A stretch of 64,000 nt of DNA from Alphaproteobacteria bacterium (GTDB lineage: Bacteria; Pseudomonadota; Alphaproteobacteria; Geminicoccales; Geminicoccaceae): positions 1-64,000 of the forward strand of contig JALSIM010000010.1 in assembly GCA_026990035.1 (NCBI GenBank), read 5' to 3'. Numbering within the stretch: position 1 is the first letter of the stretch; each line of letters starts with the position of its first letter. Position numbers and translations under genes: made by a program. The notes beneath the pieces were generated by a model. It was not told the origin of the DNA and did no database searches. It saw nothing but the letters and a program-made list of their open reading frames with translations. Below, in pieces: positions 7,953-16,490 of this stretch.

Positions 7953-8768
7953 TCAGACCTCGACCTCGTAGCCGTGTCCCTTGCGCAACGCTTCCCGGAC
8001 CTCGGTGGCGATCTCGAAGAAGCGGGCGGTTTCCCGCGTCTCGAAATCCCGCGGCTGCGGCAGATCCACCGGGATCACCGTCTCGATCTTCCCCGGCCTC
8101 GGCGTCATCACGACGATCCGGGTCGAGAGGAACACCGCCTCGGGGATCGAATGGGTGACGAAGATCACCGTCTTGCCGGTCTCCCGCCACAGCCGCAGCA
8201 GCTCGAGATTGAGATTCTCGCGGGTGATCTCGTCGAGGGCGCCGAACGGCTCGTCCATGTAGAGGAGCTGCGGATCGAAGGACAGCGCCCGGGCGATCGA
8301 GACCCGCTGCTGCATGCCGCCCGAAAGCTGCCAGGGATATTTGTCGGCGAACTTCTCGAGGCCGACGAGGGCGAGCATGGCCTCCGCCCGCCGCTGGCGT
8401 TCCTCGCGCGGGAATCCCATCACTTCCAGCGGCAGCAGAACATTGGCCAGCACCGTGCGCCATTCCATCAGGGTCGGCGCCTGGAAGACGTAGCCGTAGG
8501 CCCGGTCGCGCCGGGCCTCGGCCGGGCTCTTGCCGCCGATGCTGATGCTGCCCGAGCTGGGTTCGATGAGATCGGCGAGAAGCCGCAGCAAGGTCGTCTT
8601 GCCGCAGCCCGATGGGCCGATCAGGCTGACGAACTCGCCTTGGCCGATGTCGAGATTGGCATCCTTCAGGGCGACCGTGCCGCCGCCGTAGATCATCGTG
8701 ACGTTGCGTACCGAAACGAGGACCCGGGCGGCGGTCGCCGAACCTTCGGATGCGTTGGCGGTGGTCAC
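7953..8768 (-). CDS. ABC transporter ATP-binding protein of the pyrimidine importer
   Basis: The 271-residue nucleotide-binding subunit is of the nitrate/sulfonate/taurine type. Walker A GPSGCGKTT (about 51-59), Q-loop FQAPTLMEWRT, signature LSGGMQQRV and Walker B LLYMDEPFGALD are all intact, as is the H-loop (FVTHSIPEA). GTG start at 8768. It is the only ATPase gene in a cluster holding three permeases and two binding proteins. It lies ten bases after dihydropyrimidinase, which ties transport and catabolism into one transcript. Confidence 0.88.
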   Translation of the reverse strand: MTTANASEGSATAARVLVSVRNVTMIYGGGTVALKDANLDIGQGEFVSLIGPSGCGKTTLLRLLADLIEPSSGSISIGGKSPAEARRDRAYGYVFQAPTLMEWRTVLANVLLPLEVMGFPREERQRRAEAMLALVGLEKFADKYPWQLSGGMQQRVSIARALSFDPQLLYMDEPFGALDEITRENLNLELLRLWRETGKTVIFVTHSIPEAVFLSTRIVVMTPRPGKIETVIPVDLPQPRDFETRETARFFEIATEVREALRKGHGYEVEV

Positions 8769-8777
8769 GGTGTCGCC

Positions 8778-10157
8778 TCAGAAATAGGCCGGTTCGCGCC
8801 GCAGCAGCCGGCCGCGGCCGGGCTCGCCGACGAACGCGCCGTCACGGGCCGCCACCTTGCCGCGCACCGTCACCACCGCGGGCCGGCCGTCGAGCTCGAA
8901 GCCCTCGAAGGCGTTGTAGTCGTTGTTCATGTGCTGGGTGGCGACGGAACATTGGCCACGCCATTCCGGATCGTAGATCACGAGATCGGCATCCGAGCCG
9001 ACCGCGATCGTCCCCTTCCGTGGGAACAGGCCGAACAGCTTGGCGGCACGGGTGCTGGCGACATCCACGAAGCGATGGATGTCGAGGCCGCCGCGGCTCA
9101 CCCCGTAGGTCCAGAGCAGGTTCACCCGATCCTCGATCGCCGGCATCCCGTTCGGGATCTTGGTGAAATCGCCGCGCCCCATGTCCTTCTGGGCGAGGTC
9201 GAAGGGACAGTGGTCGGTGGCCACCGTGTCCACGAAGCCCTGCTTGACGCCCTCCCAGAGCGCCGGCTGGTTGCGCCGGTCCCGGAGCGGCGGCGACATC
9301 ACGTACTTGGCGCCCTCGAAATCCGGCCGCTCGGCCCAGCTCTTGTCGAGCAGCAGATGCGGGATCACCACCTCGACGAAGATCGGCACGCCCCGCGATT
9401 TGGCCGCCATCGCCGCCTCCAGGGCCGGGATGCAGGAGAGATGCACCACATAGCCGGTGGCACCGGTGTTCTCGAGGAACACCCCGAAGCGGTGGGTCCC
9501 CTCGGCCTCCACACTCTCGGGCCGGCTCGGTTCGTGCCCTTCCGGGCCGGTCAGCCCCTGTTCGAGGATCCGTGGCTGGAGCCGGGCCACGAGCTCGGCG
9601 TTCTCGCAATGGGCGGTGGTGATCACCCCCAGCTCCTTGGCGAGGCGCAGGGTCTGGTACAGTTCCTCGTCGCCGACGCCGAAGAAGTTCTTGTAGGCGA
9701 GGAAGACCTTGAAGGAGGCGATACCGTCGGCGACGATCTCCCGGAGCTGGCCCTCGCTCGTCGGATCGAACTTGGGTACCGCCATGTGGAAGCTGTAGTC
9801 GCAGACGCTCCGCCCCTCGGCCTTGCGCTTCCAGAGTTCGTAGCCCTCGAGCAGATCGTCGTTGCGGTTGGGGCAGCACATCTCGATGTAGGTGGTGGTG
9901 CCACCGACCACCGCCGCCTTGCTGCCGGTCTCGTGATCGTCCTTCGCGAAGGTGCCCATGAAGGGCAGGTGAATGTGGACGTGGGGATCGATGAAGCCGG
10001 GGAAGACGTACTTGCCGGCGGCGTCGATCACCTCGGTGCCCGGCGGCACCTCGAGGTCGCGGCCGATGCGGGTGATCTGCTCGTCCTCGACGTAGATGTC
10101 GGCGCGCTGGCGCGAATCGGCGGTGACGATCTCGCCATTCCTGATCAGCAGCGGCAT
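8778..10157 (-). CDS. hydA: Dihydropyrimidinase (hydantoinase)
   Basis: The 459-residue cyclic amidohydrolase opens dihydrouracil or dihydrothymine to the N-carbamoyl beta-amino acid. All binuclear metal ligands occur at the family's usual positions: His59 and His61 (DPHVHIH), Lys150 (ASFKVFLAYK, the carboxylated lysine), His183 (TAHCEN), His239 (VVHLS) and Asp315 (ATDHCPF). GGAGGGAG precedes the ATG. With preTA immediately upstream in the operon, dihydropyrimidinase is a better name than D-hydantoinase. The enzyme would act between PreTA and the M20 carbamoylase. Confidence 0.93.
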   Translation of the reverse strand: MPLLIRNGEIVTADSRQRADIYVEDEQITRIGRDLEVPPGTEVIDAAGKYVFPGFIDPHVHIHLPFMGTFAKDDHETGSKAAVVGGTTTYIEMCCPNRNDDLLEGYELWKRKAEGRSVCDYSFHMAVPKFDPTSEGQLREIVADGIASFKVFLAYKNFFGVGDEELYQTLRLAKELGVITTAHCENAELVARLQPRILEQGLTGPEGHEPSRPESVEAEGTHRFGVFLENTGATGYVVHLSCIPALEAAMAAKSRGVPIFVEVVIPHLLLDKSWAERPDFEGAKYVMSPPLRDRRNQPALWEGVKQGFVDTVATDHCPFDLAQKDMGRGDFTKIPNGMPAIEDRVNLLWTYGVSRGGLDIHRFVDVASTRAAKLFGLFPRKGTIAVGSDADLVIYDPEWRGQCSVATQHMNNDYNAFEGFELDGRPAVVTVRGKVAARDGAFVGEPGRGRLLRREPAYF

Positions 10158-10209
10158 GGGGCTCCCTCCGATACCGTGACGACCGATCGACGATCGGCGT
10201 TCCCGTACT

Positions 10210-11595
10210 TCAATGGATGTCGATTCCGTTTTCCTGGCGGTAGCGTTTCATCGCCTCCCAGTCGCTGCCCACCTCGGGCCGGGCGGCGGTCAGTTCCGCC
10301 CAGGTGACCGGTGGCCGACCCGAGGGGACCTCGGCCATGGTGATGCAGCCGTCGATGGGGCAGACATTGTAGCAGAGGCGACAACCCACGCAGTCCGCTT
10401 CCCGTACCACCGGCAGCGGCCGGTCGGCGGTCGCCGCCTCCTTGCCGTTGGCCCGCGGCCCGTAGGATCCGGGCGCCACCTTGCGGCCCTCGCCGTCGAC
10501 CAGATCGATGCACTGATGGGCGGTGTCGTTGCAGGCGATGTAGCAGAGATCGCAGCGGATGCACTTTTCCGGATCGATCCGCGCCACCGCCCGGAAGGAG
10601 AGATCGAAATCCTTGAAGTCGGAGATCCGATGGACCGAACGGCCGACGACATCGGCGATGGTGGCGAAACCCTTGTCGTCCATCCAGGAGGAGAGGCCCT
10701 CCACCAGATCCTCGATGATGCGGAAGCCGTAATGCATCACCGAAGTGCAGACCTGCAGGCTGCCGGCGCCGAGGAGCAGGAATTCGGCCGCGTCCCGCCA
10801 GGTCTCGATGCCCCCCATTCCCGAGATGGGCAGGCCCGCCTCGCGGATTTCCGGATCGCGCGCCACCGCGGACAGCATGTTGAGGGCGATGGGCTTGACC
10901 GCTGGACCGGCGTAGCCGCCGTGGCCGCCCTTGCCGCCGATGTTGGGAATGATCTCCAGGCTGTCGAGATCGACGCCGATGATCGAGTTGATGGTGTTGA
11001 TCAGCGACACCGCGTTGGCCCCGGCCCGGGCCGCCGCCCGCGCCGGCGGGACGATGTCGGTGACGTTGGGGGTGAGCTTGACGATCACCGGAATGGAAGC
11101 GGCCTCCATCACCCAGCGGGTGATCTGCTCGCAGTATTCCGGCACCTGGCCCACCGCACTGCCCATGCCCCGCTCGGACATGCCGTGCGGGCAGCCGTAA
11201 TTGAGCTCGATCCCGTCGGCACCGGTGTCCTCGATGCGGCGGACGATGTCGCGCCAGGCTTCGGGCTTCGATTCGACCATCGCCGAGGCGATCACCGCCC
11301 GGTCCGGCCAAGCCCGTTTGACCTCCGCCATTTCCCGGAGATTGACCTCGAGGGGACGGTCGGAGATGAGCTCGACGTTGTTGATGGCGAGCATCTTGTG
11401 GCCGTTGTAGTGCCACGCCCCGTAGCGGTTGGAGACGTTGAGCACCGGCGCGCCGATGGTCTTCCACACCGCCCCGCCCCAGCCGGCCTCGAAGGCCTTG
11501 TGGATCTGGGCGCCGCTGTTGGTGGGCGGTGCCGAGGCCAGCCAGAAGGGGTTGGGCGATTTGATTCCCGCGAAATCGATCGACAGATCGGCCAT
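10210..11595 (-). CDS. preA: NAD-dependent dihydropyrimidine dehydrogenase subunit PreA
   Basis: This 461-residue catalytic subunit reduces uracil and thymine to the 5,6-dihydro forms. The N-terminal two thirds is a dihydroorotate dehydrogenase-like FMN barrel. It includes the active loop NYGCPHGMSERGMG, with Asn and the proton-donating Cys conserved relative to mammalian DPD. Two ferredoxin-type [4Fe-4S] motifs follow: CIRCDLCYIAC from residue 345 and CVGCRLCYNVCP from residue 402. It is directly downstream of preT with an 11-base gap, as expected for the PreTA heterotetramer. Cytoplasmic. Confidence 0.94.
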   Translation of the reverse strand: MADLSIDFAGIKSPNPFWLASAPPTNSGAQIHKAFEAGWGGAVWKTIGAPVLNVSNRYGAWHYNGHKMLAINNVELISDRPLEVNLREMAEVKRAWPDRAVIASAMVESKPEAWRDIVRRIEDTGADGIELNYGCPHGMSERGMGSAVGQVPEYCEQITRWVMEAASIPVIVKLTPNVTDIVPPARAAARAGANAVSLINTINSIIGVDLDSLEIIPNIGGKGGHGGYAGPAVKPIALNMLSAVARDPEIREAGLPISGMGGIETWRDAAEFLLLGAGSLQVCTSVMHYGFRIIEDLVEGLSSWMDDKGFATIADVVGRSVHRISDFKDFDLSFRAVARIDPEKCIRCDLCYIACNDTAHQCIDLVDGEGRKVAPGSYGPRANGKEAATADRPLPVVREADCVGCRLCYNVCPIDGCITMAEVPSGRPPVTWAELTAARPEVGSDWEAMKRYRQENGIDIH

Positions 11596-11606
11596 GGCGT
11601 CTCTCC

Positions 11607-12938
11607 TCACTCCGCGGCGGCGGCCGTGGCCAGGCCGAGATCGGCGTCGATGGCACGCGCCGCGAGCTTGCCGTCCTGCACGGCCATCACGGTGGACGCC
11701 GCTCCCACCGCCCGGATGCAGTCGCCGCCCGCATAGACCTTCTCGATACTGGTGCGATAGGCCTCGTCGACCCGGACGTAACCCTTTTCGGTGGCGAGCC
11801 CGAGATCGGCGAGGAGCTCGGGCTTCTTCTGCCCGATCGCCTTGATCACCTGATCGGCGGGAAGCGTGAATTCGGAACCCGACACCGGTTCCGGTGCGGC
11901 ACGGCCGGAAGCATCGGCCTTCCCGAGACGCATCCGCACGCATTCGATGCCCGTGATCCGCCCGTCGGTGGCGAGGATCCGCACGGGCTGGGTGAGGAAG
12001 CGGAAATCGATGCCTTCCTTGCGCGCGAACGCGTACTCGTGCCGGTAGGCCGGCATCTCGCGTTCGCTGCGACGGTAGAGGATGGTCACCCGTTCCGCTC
12101 CCAGCCGACGGGCGATGGTCGCCGCGTCGATCGCCGTGTTGCCGGCACCGATTACGTAGACTTCGTCGCCGACGGTCATCTTCTCCGGCTCGAACTTGCT
12201 GCGCTCGATCCAGGCGAGCCCGTCCTCGACCAGCTCCTCCCCGGGGATCCCGAGATCGGGCGAACCGCCGAGGCCGATCCCGAGGAACACCGCATCGTAT
12301 TCCTCACGCAGGGCCTCGAGGGTGACGTCACGACCCAGCTCGGTGTCCGTGCGGATGTCCACGCCGAGCTCGGCGATCATCTCGGCCTCGGCGAGGGCCA
12401 CTTCCACGGGTTCGCGCAGGACGATGATCCCGTAGGTGGAGAGACCGCCGGGTAGCGGCCGCTTCTCGAACAGGGTGACGGCATGGCCGAGTCGGCCGAG
12501 TTCGGCGGCACAGGCGAGCCCGGCCGGTCCGGCGCCCACCACCGCCACCCTGCGGCCGGTCGGCCGGCCCGGCCGGAACAGGCGGATGCCCCGTTCGAAG
12601 AGGTGATCGGTGGCATGGCGCTGCAGCCGCCCGATCATGATCGGACGCCCCTCGGCGTTGAGGACGCAGGCCCCCTCGCAGAGCTCCTCCACCGGGCACA
12701 CCCGGGCACAGGTGGCGCCCAGGATGTTGGCTTCCATGATGGTCCGGGCCGATCCCCGGAGATTGCCGGTGGCGATCTTCTTGATGAAGCCCGGGACGTC
12801 GATGTGGGTGGGGCAGGCATGGGTACAGGGCGCATCGTAGCAGTACAGGCATCGGTACGCCTCGACCCTGGCTTCGTGGGCGCTCAGGGGGGGGAGTACT
12901 TCACCCAGGCCGCCGGTCTGTCGATTCTCTTCTTTCAC
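11607..12938 (-). CDS. preT: NAD-dependent dihydropyrimidine dehydrogenase subunit PreT
   Basis: The flavoprotein partner of PreA passes NAD(P)H electrons to the FMN subunit. N-terminal cysteines CLYCYDAPCTHACP and CARVCPVEELC match the GltD/PreT Fe-S domain. They are followed by an FAD Rossmann motif (VVGAGPAGLACAAELGRLG) and an NAD-binding VIGAGNTAIDAA. I prefer the GTG at 12938 (443 residues), which has GGGAA upstream and puts the first Cys near residue 30. An ATG at 13001 would add 21 residues but has no visible Shine-Dalgarno and would swallow two palindromes. It is first in the operon. Confidence 0.9.
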   Translation of the reverse strand: MKEENRQTGGLGEVLPPLSAHEARVEAYRCLYCYDAPCTHACPTHIDVPGFIKKIATGNLRGSARTIMEANILGATCARVCPVEELCEGACVLNAEGRPIMIGRLQRHATDHLFERGIRLFRPGRPTGRRVAVVGAGPAGLACAAELGRLGHAVTLFEKRPLPGGLSTYGIIVLREPVEVALAEAEMIAELGVDIRTDTELGRDVTLEALREEYDAVFLGIGLGGSPDLGIPGEELVEDGLAWIERSKFEPEKMTVGDEVYVIGAGNTAIDAATIARRLGAERVTILYRRSEREMPAYRHEYAFARKEGIDFRFLTQPVRILATDGRITGIECVRMRLGKADASGRAAPEPVSGSEFTLPADQVIKAIGQKKPELLADLGLATEKGYVRVDEAYRTSIEKVYAGGDCIRAVGAASTVMAVQDGKLAARAIDADLGLATAAAAE

Positions 12939-12966
12939 GCTGCGTTTCCCGTAGTTTAGCCTTCCC

Positions 12967-12993
12967 CGGCGGGTGACCGCCGCTTCCGGAAGC
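12967..12993 (-). promoter_or_regulatory. Adjacent palindromes upstream of the pyrimidine operon
   Basis: CGGCGG-GTGA-CCGCCG (12967-12982) abuts GCTTCCGGAAGC (12982-12993), a perfect 12-base palindrome. Both lie about 30-55 bases upstream of the preferred preT start in the divergent preT-guaA region. They could be operator half-sites or an RNA hairpin; no known regulator motif was recognised. Confidence 0.35.
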
Positions 12994-13122
12994 CGGGACA
13001 TTAGCGGCGGTGCGCGGCCCCTTCAAGCCGCTGCCGCGGTCCTTCCGCCGGGACCGCCGGCGCTGGCGCCCGAGGGGGACCCACGCTATCTCTGAGGCGC
13101 CCCCGAGCCCGACGGAAGGCCG

Positions 13123-14667
13123 ATGACCGAACGTGTCCTGATCCTCGATTTCGGTTCCCAGTACACCCAGCTCATCGCCCGCCGGCTGCGCGAGCTCCGG
13201 GTCTACTGCGAGATCCATCCCTGTACCGTCGACGATGCCTTCGTGCGCGGTTTCGATGCCCGCGCCGTGGTTCTCTCGGGCGGCCCGGCCAGTGTTCTCG
13301 AAGCGGCCGGGCCGCGGGCCCCGGCGGCGGTGTTCGAGCTCGACGTGCCGGTGCTCGGGATCTGCTACGGCCAGCAGACCCTTTGCGCCCAGCTCGGCGG
13401 CGCGGTGGAGCCGGCCCGGGCGCGCGAATTCGGTCGGGCGGAGATCGAACTGGTGCGCGAGTGCCATCTGTTCGACGGGCTGCTGCGGGTGGGGGATCGC
13501 GCCGAGGTGTGGATGAGCCATGGCGACCGGGTCGTCGCCCTGCCCCCGGGTTTCGTCGCGGTCGCCCGCAGCGAGGGGGCGCCCTTCGCCGCCATCGCCG
13601 ACGAGAGGCGCCGCTTCTACGGTGTCCAGTTCCATCCCGAGGTGGTGCACACCGAAATCGGCAAGGGGCTGCTGGCCAACTTCTGCTACCACATCGCCGG
13701 GCTTTCCGGCGACTGGTCGATGGAGGCCTTCCGGACCGAGGCGGTGCGCCGGATCCGCGCCCGGGTCGGCAGCGGCCGCGTGCTGTGCGGCCTGTCGGGC
13801 GGGGTCGATTCGGCCGTCACCGCCCTCCTGGTCCACGAGGCGGTGGGTGACGCGCTCACCTGCGTGTTCGTCGATACCGGGCTGATGCGCGCCGGTGAGG
13901 CGGAGGAGGTGGTCGGTCTGTTCCGCGGCCATTTCAACATCCCGCTCGTACATGTCGAGGCCGCCGATCTCTTCTTCGCGCGGCTGGCGGGGGTCGAGGA
14001 TCCGGAGGCCAAACGCCGGCTCGTCGGTCGCGCCTTCGTCGAGCTCTTCGAGCAGGAGGCGGAACGGCTGGGAGGTGCGGATTTCTTGGCCCAGGGCACC
14101 CTCTATCCCGACGTCATCGAGAGCGTCTCCTTCCGGGGTCCGAGCGCCACCATCAAGACCCACCACAACGTCGGGGGTCTGCCCGAGCGGATGCGCATGA
14201 AGCTCGTCGAGCCGCTGCGGGAGCTGTTCAAGGACGAGGTCCGCGAGCTCGGTCGCGAGATGGGGCTCCCCGAACGTTTCGTCGGCCGCCATCCGTTCCC
14301 CGGGCCGGGGCTCGCGGTGCGGGTACTGGGGGAGGTGACCCGCGAACGGGTGGCGATGCTGCAGGAGGCCGACCGCATCTTTCTCGAGGAGATCCGGGCC
14401 GCCGGGCTCTACGATTCGATCTGGCAGGCTTTCGCCGTGCTGCTGCCGGTCCGAACCGTCGGGGTGATGGGCGATGCGCGGACCTACGAGGCCGCCTGCG
14501 CCCTGCGCGCGGTGACCTCCGAGGACGGCATGACCGCCGACGTGTTCCCCTTCGACGCCGCCTTCCTGAACCGGGTCGCGACCCGGATCGTCAACGAGGT
14601 GCGGGGCATCAACCGGGTGGTCTACGACCACACCAGCAAGCCGCCGGGGACCATCGAATGGGAATGA
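13123..14667 (+). CDS. guaA: GMP synthase (glutamine-hydrolysing)
   Basis: This 514-residue enzyme converts XMP to GMP with glutamine as ammonia donor. The class I amidotransferase domain (1-190) has the nucleophile loop GICYGQQT and the HPE pair (QFHPEVVH). The PP-loop ATP pyrophosphatase motif [10 protein letters not shown] begins near residue 223. The C-terminal dimerisation domain ends in the conserved [17 protein letters not shown]. Length and ends match the family. It is divergent from preT and is followed by a transporter operon after 82 bases. Confidence 0.97.
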   Translation: MTERVLILDFGSQYTQLIARRLRELRVYCEIHPCTVDDAFVRGFDARAVVLSGGPASVLEAAGPRAPAAVFELDVPVLGICYGQQTLCAQLGGAVEPARAREFGRAEIELVRECHLFDGLLRVGDRAEVWMSHGDRVVALPPGFVAVARSEGAPFAAIADERRRFYGVQFHPEVVHTEIGKGLLANFCYHIAGLSGDWSMEAFRTEAVRRIRARVGSGRVLCGLSGGVDSAVTALLVHEAVGDALTCVFVDTGLMRAGEAEEVVGLFRGHFNIPLVHVEAADLFFARLAGVEDPEAKRRLVGRAFVELFEQEAERLGGADFLAQGTLYPDVIESVSFRGPSATIKTHHNVGGLPERMRMKLVEPLRELFKDEVRELGREMGLPERFVGRHPFPGPGLAVRVLGEVTRERVAMLQEADRIFLEEIRAAGLYDSIWQAFAVLLPVRTVGVMGDARTYEAACALRAVTSEDGMTADVFPFDAAFLNRVATRIVNEVRGINRVVYDHTSKPPGTIEWE

Positions 14668-14686
14668 CCACCGCCCCCCGGAACCG

Positions 14687-14715
14687 TTGACAAGCGCGGG
14701 CGGGGCGGCACTCTC
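14687..14715 (+). promoter_or_regulatory. Candidate promoter of the PotBCA-like operon
   Basis: A perfect TTGACA (14687-14692) is followed after 17 bases by a weak -10 (ACTCTC, 14710-14715). It sits between the guaA stop and the TTG start at 14750. The -35 is convincing, the -10 is poor, so read-through from guaA is also possible. Confidence 0.3.
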
Positions 14716-14749
14716 TGGCCGGCGAGGGTAGGGACGGAAGGGCGGTCGG

Positions 14750-15658
14750 TTGGACAGTTGGCGTTCGGCCCCTTGGGTATTCTGGACATTCCTGCTGCCG
14801 GGAGGGCTCTGGCTCCTCCTGTTCTTCCTGGTGCCGCTGGCCATGGTCTGGGTGCTCGCCTTCGGCGAACGGGCGGGGCCGGTCGAGATCGTCGTCACCT
14901 GGACCCTCGACAATTACCGTCAGGCCCTGGAGCCGATCTATCTCGGCCTGTTCTGGAAATCCTTCCGGATCGCGGCGCTGGCGACGGCGATCTGCCTGCT
15001 CGTCGGCTTCCCGGTGGCGCTGGCGGTGAGCTTCGCCCCGGCCCGGGTGAAGCCCGTGCTGCTGATGCTGGTGATCCTGCCCTTCTGGACCAATCTGCTG
15101 ATCCGCACCTATTCGATGATCGCGGTGCTGCGCACCAAGGGCTACCTCAACTTCGGTCTCGAATATCTCTGGACCGGCGCCAAGGCGATCCTCGCGCCAC
15201 TGGGGCTCGGTGATCTGCTGGGCGAGCGCTTCGTTCCGCTGTCGCTGCTCTACAACAACACGGCGGTGGTCTTCGGCATCGTCTACGTCTACCTGCCCTT
15301 CATGGTGCTGCCGCTCTACGCGACCCTCGAAAAACTGGACCGCTCGCTGATCGAGGCCAGCCTGGACCTGGGCGCCTCCCAGATCCGGACCTTCTTCGCG
15401 GTGATCGTGCCGCTGGCCTGGCCGGGGATCGTCTCCGGCATCATCCTCGTCTTCATCCCGGCGCTGGGTACCTTCCTCATCTCCGATCTCCTGGGCGGCC
15501 CCGACAGCCAGCTCATCGGCAACGTCATCGAACGCCAGTTCAAGGCCGCCAACAATATCCCCCTGGGCGCCGCCCTCTCCTTCCTCCTCCTCTACATGAC
15601 CTTCCTGGCCCTGGCCCTGCGGGCGTGGCTCGCGGGCAGGAGGACGGGTCGTGGCTGA
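14750..15658 (+). CDS. Spermidine/putrescine-type ABC transporter permease (PotB-like)
   Basis: A 302-residue inner-membrane permease with about six transmembrane helices. The first is WVFWTFLLPGGLWLLLFFLV, and the EAA loop lies around LIEASLDLGASQIRTFFAVIVPLAWPG. It starts at a TTG (14750) preceded by GGAAGGGCG, with no better in-frame start. Its end overlaps the next permease by 8 bases. It forms an importer core with the next two genes. The substrate class (polyamine or related amine) is inferred from resemblance to PotB/PotH. Confidence 0.85.
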   Translation: MDSWRSAPWVFWTFLLPGGLWLLLFFLVPLAMVWVLAFGERAGPVEIVVTWTLDNYRQALEPIYLGLFWKSFRIAALATAICLLVGFPVALAVSFAPARVKPVLLMLVILPFWTNLLIRTYSMIAVLRTKGYLNFGLEYLWTGAKAILAPLGLGDLLGERFVPLSLLYNNTAVVFGIVYVYLPFMVLPLYATLEKLDRSLIEASLDLGASQIRTFFAVIVPLAWPGIVSGIILVFIPALGTFLISDLLGGPDSQLIGNVIERQFKAANNIPLGAALSFLLLYMTFLALALRAWLAGRRTGRG

Positions 15659-16490
15659 GCGGCGGAGCGCCCCGGGGCCGCTCGACTACACCCGCCGGCT
15701 GTGGCTGCGGGCCTGGCTGGCCGCCACTTTCCTGTTCCTCTACGCACCCATCGTCATCCTCGTCGTCTTCAGCTTCAACGACAGTCGCCGCAACATCGTC
15801 TGGCGGGGCTTCACCACCGAATATTACGCCAAGGCGATCGCCAACGATTCCCTGATCGAGGCCTTCACCAACAGTCTCATCGTCGCCTTCGTCTCGACCC
15901 TGGTGAGCACCGTGCTCGGCACCCTCCTGGCCCTGGCCCTCTGGCGCTTCCGTTTTCCCGGCAAGCCGCTGGTCGAAGGCGCCAACGCGCTGCCGATCGT
16001 CATTCCCGAGATCTGCATGGGGGTGTCCCTGCTGGTGTTCTTCAGCAGCATCGGTCTGATGGGCGGCATTCCCTGGCCGGCCAGCCTGACGCCCATCGTC
16101 ATCGGCCACATCGCCTTCTCCTTTCCCTTCGTGGCGGTGGTGGTCCGGGCCCGGCTCGAGGGTTTCGACCGCTCGCTCGAGGAGGCGTCCAAGGATCTCG
16201 GGGCCTCGGAATGGCAGACTCTCCGCCATGTCATGATCCCCTTCCTGAAGCCGGGCATCGTCGCCGGCGCGCTCCTCGCGATGACCCTCTCGCTGGACGA
16301 TTTCGTGATCACCTTCTTCACCAGCGGGCCGGAGACCATCACCTTCCCCATCAAGATCTATTCCATGGTCCGTTTCGGGGCGACGCCGGAGGTCAACGCC
16401 GCCTCCACGGTGCTGATCGTGATCACTCTGCTGCTGACGGTGATCGCCATGCGCATGCAGGCGCCGGATCGGAAAGGGGAGCGCCGATGA
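15651..16490 (+). CDS. Spermidine/putrescine-type ABC transporter permease (PotC-like)
   Basis: A 279-residue inner-membrane permease of the PotC/PotI type. It shows an N-terminal helix (LAATFLFLYAPIVILVVFSFN) and the conserved LEEASKDLGASEWQTLRHVMIPFLKPG coupling loop. The GTG start at 15651 lies inside the 3' end of the PotB-like gene, and its stop overlaps the ATPase ATG as ATGA, so the three genes are translationally coupled. Confidence 0.87.
   Translation: MAERRSAPGPLDYTRRLWLRAWLAATFLFLYAPIVILVVFSFNDSRRNIVWRGFTTEYYAKAIANDSLIEAFTNSLIVAFVSTLVSTVLGTLLALALWRFRFPGKPLVEGANALPIVIPEICMGVSLLVFFSSIGLMGGIPWPASLTPIVIGHIAFSFPFVAVVVRARLEGFDRSLEEASKDLGASEWQTLRHVMIPFLKPGIVAGALLAMTLSLDDFVITFFTSGPETITFPIKIYSMVRFGATPEVNAASTVLIVITLLLTVIAMRMQAPDRKGERR

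Noticed and set aside
13001-13001. ATG at 13001 as the start of preT
   Set aside because: No Shine-Dalgarno sequence; the extra residues are not needed for the family domain. Kept as an alternative in the preT entry.
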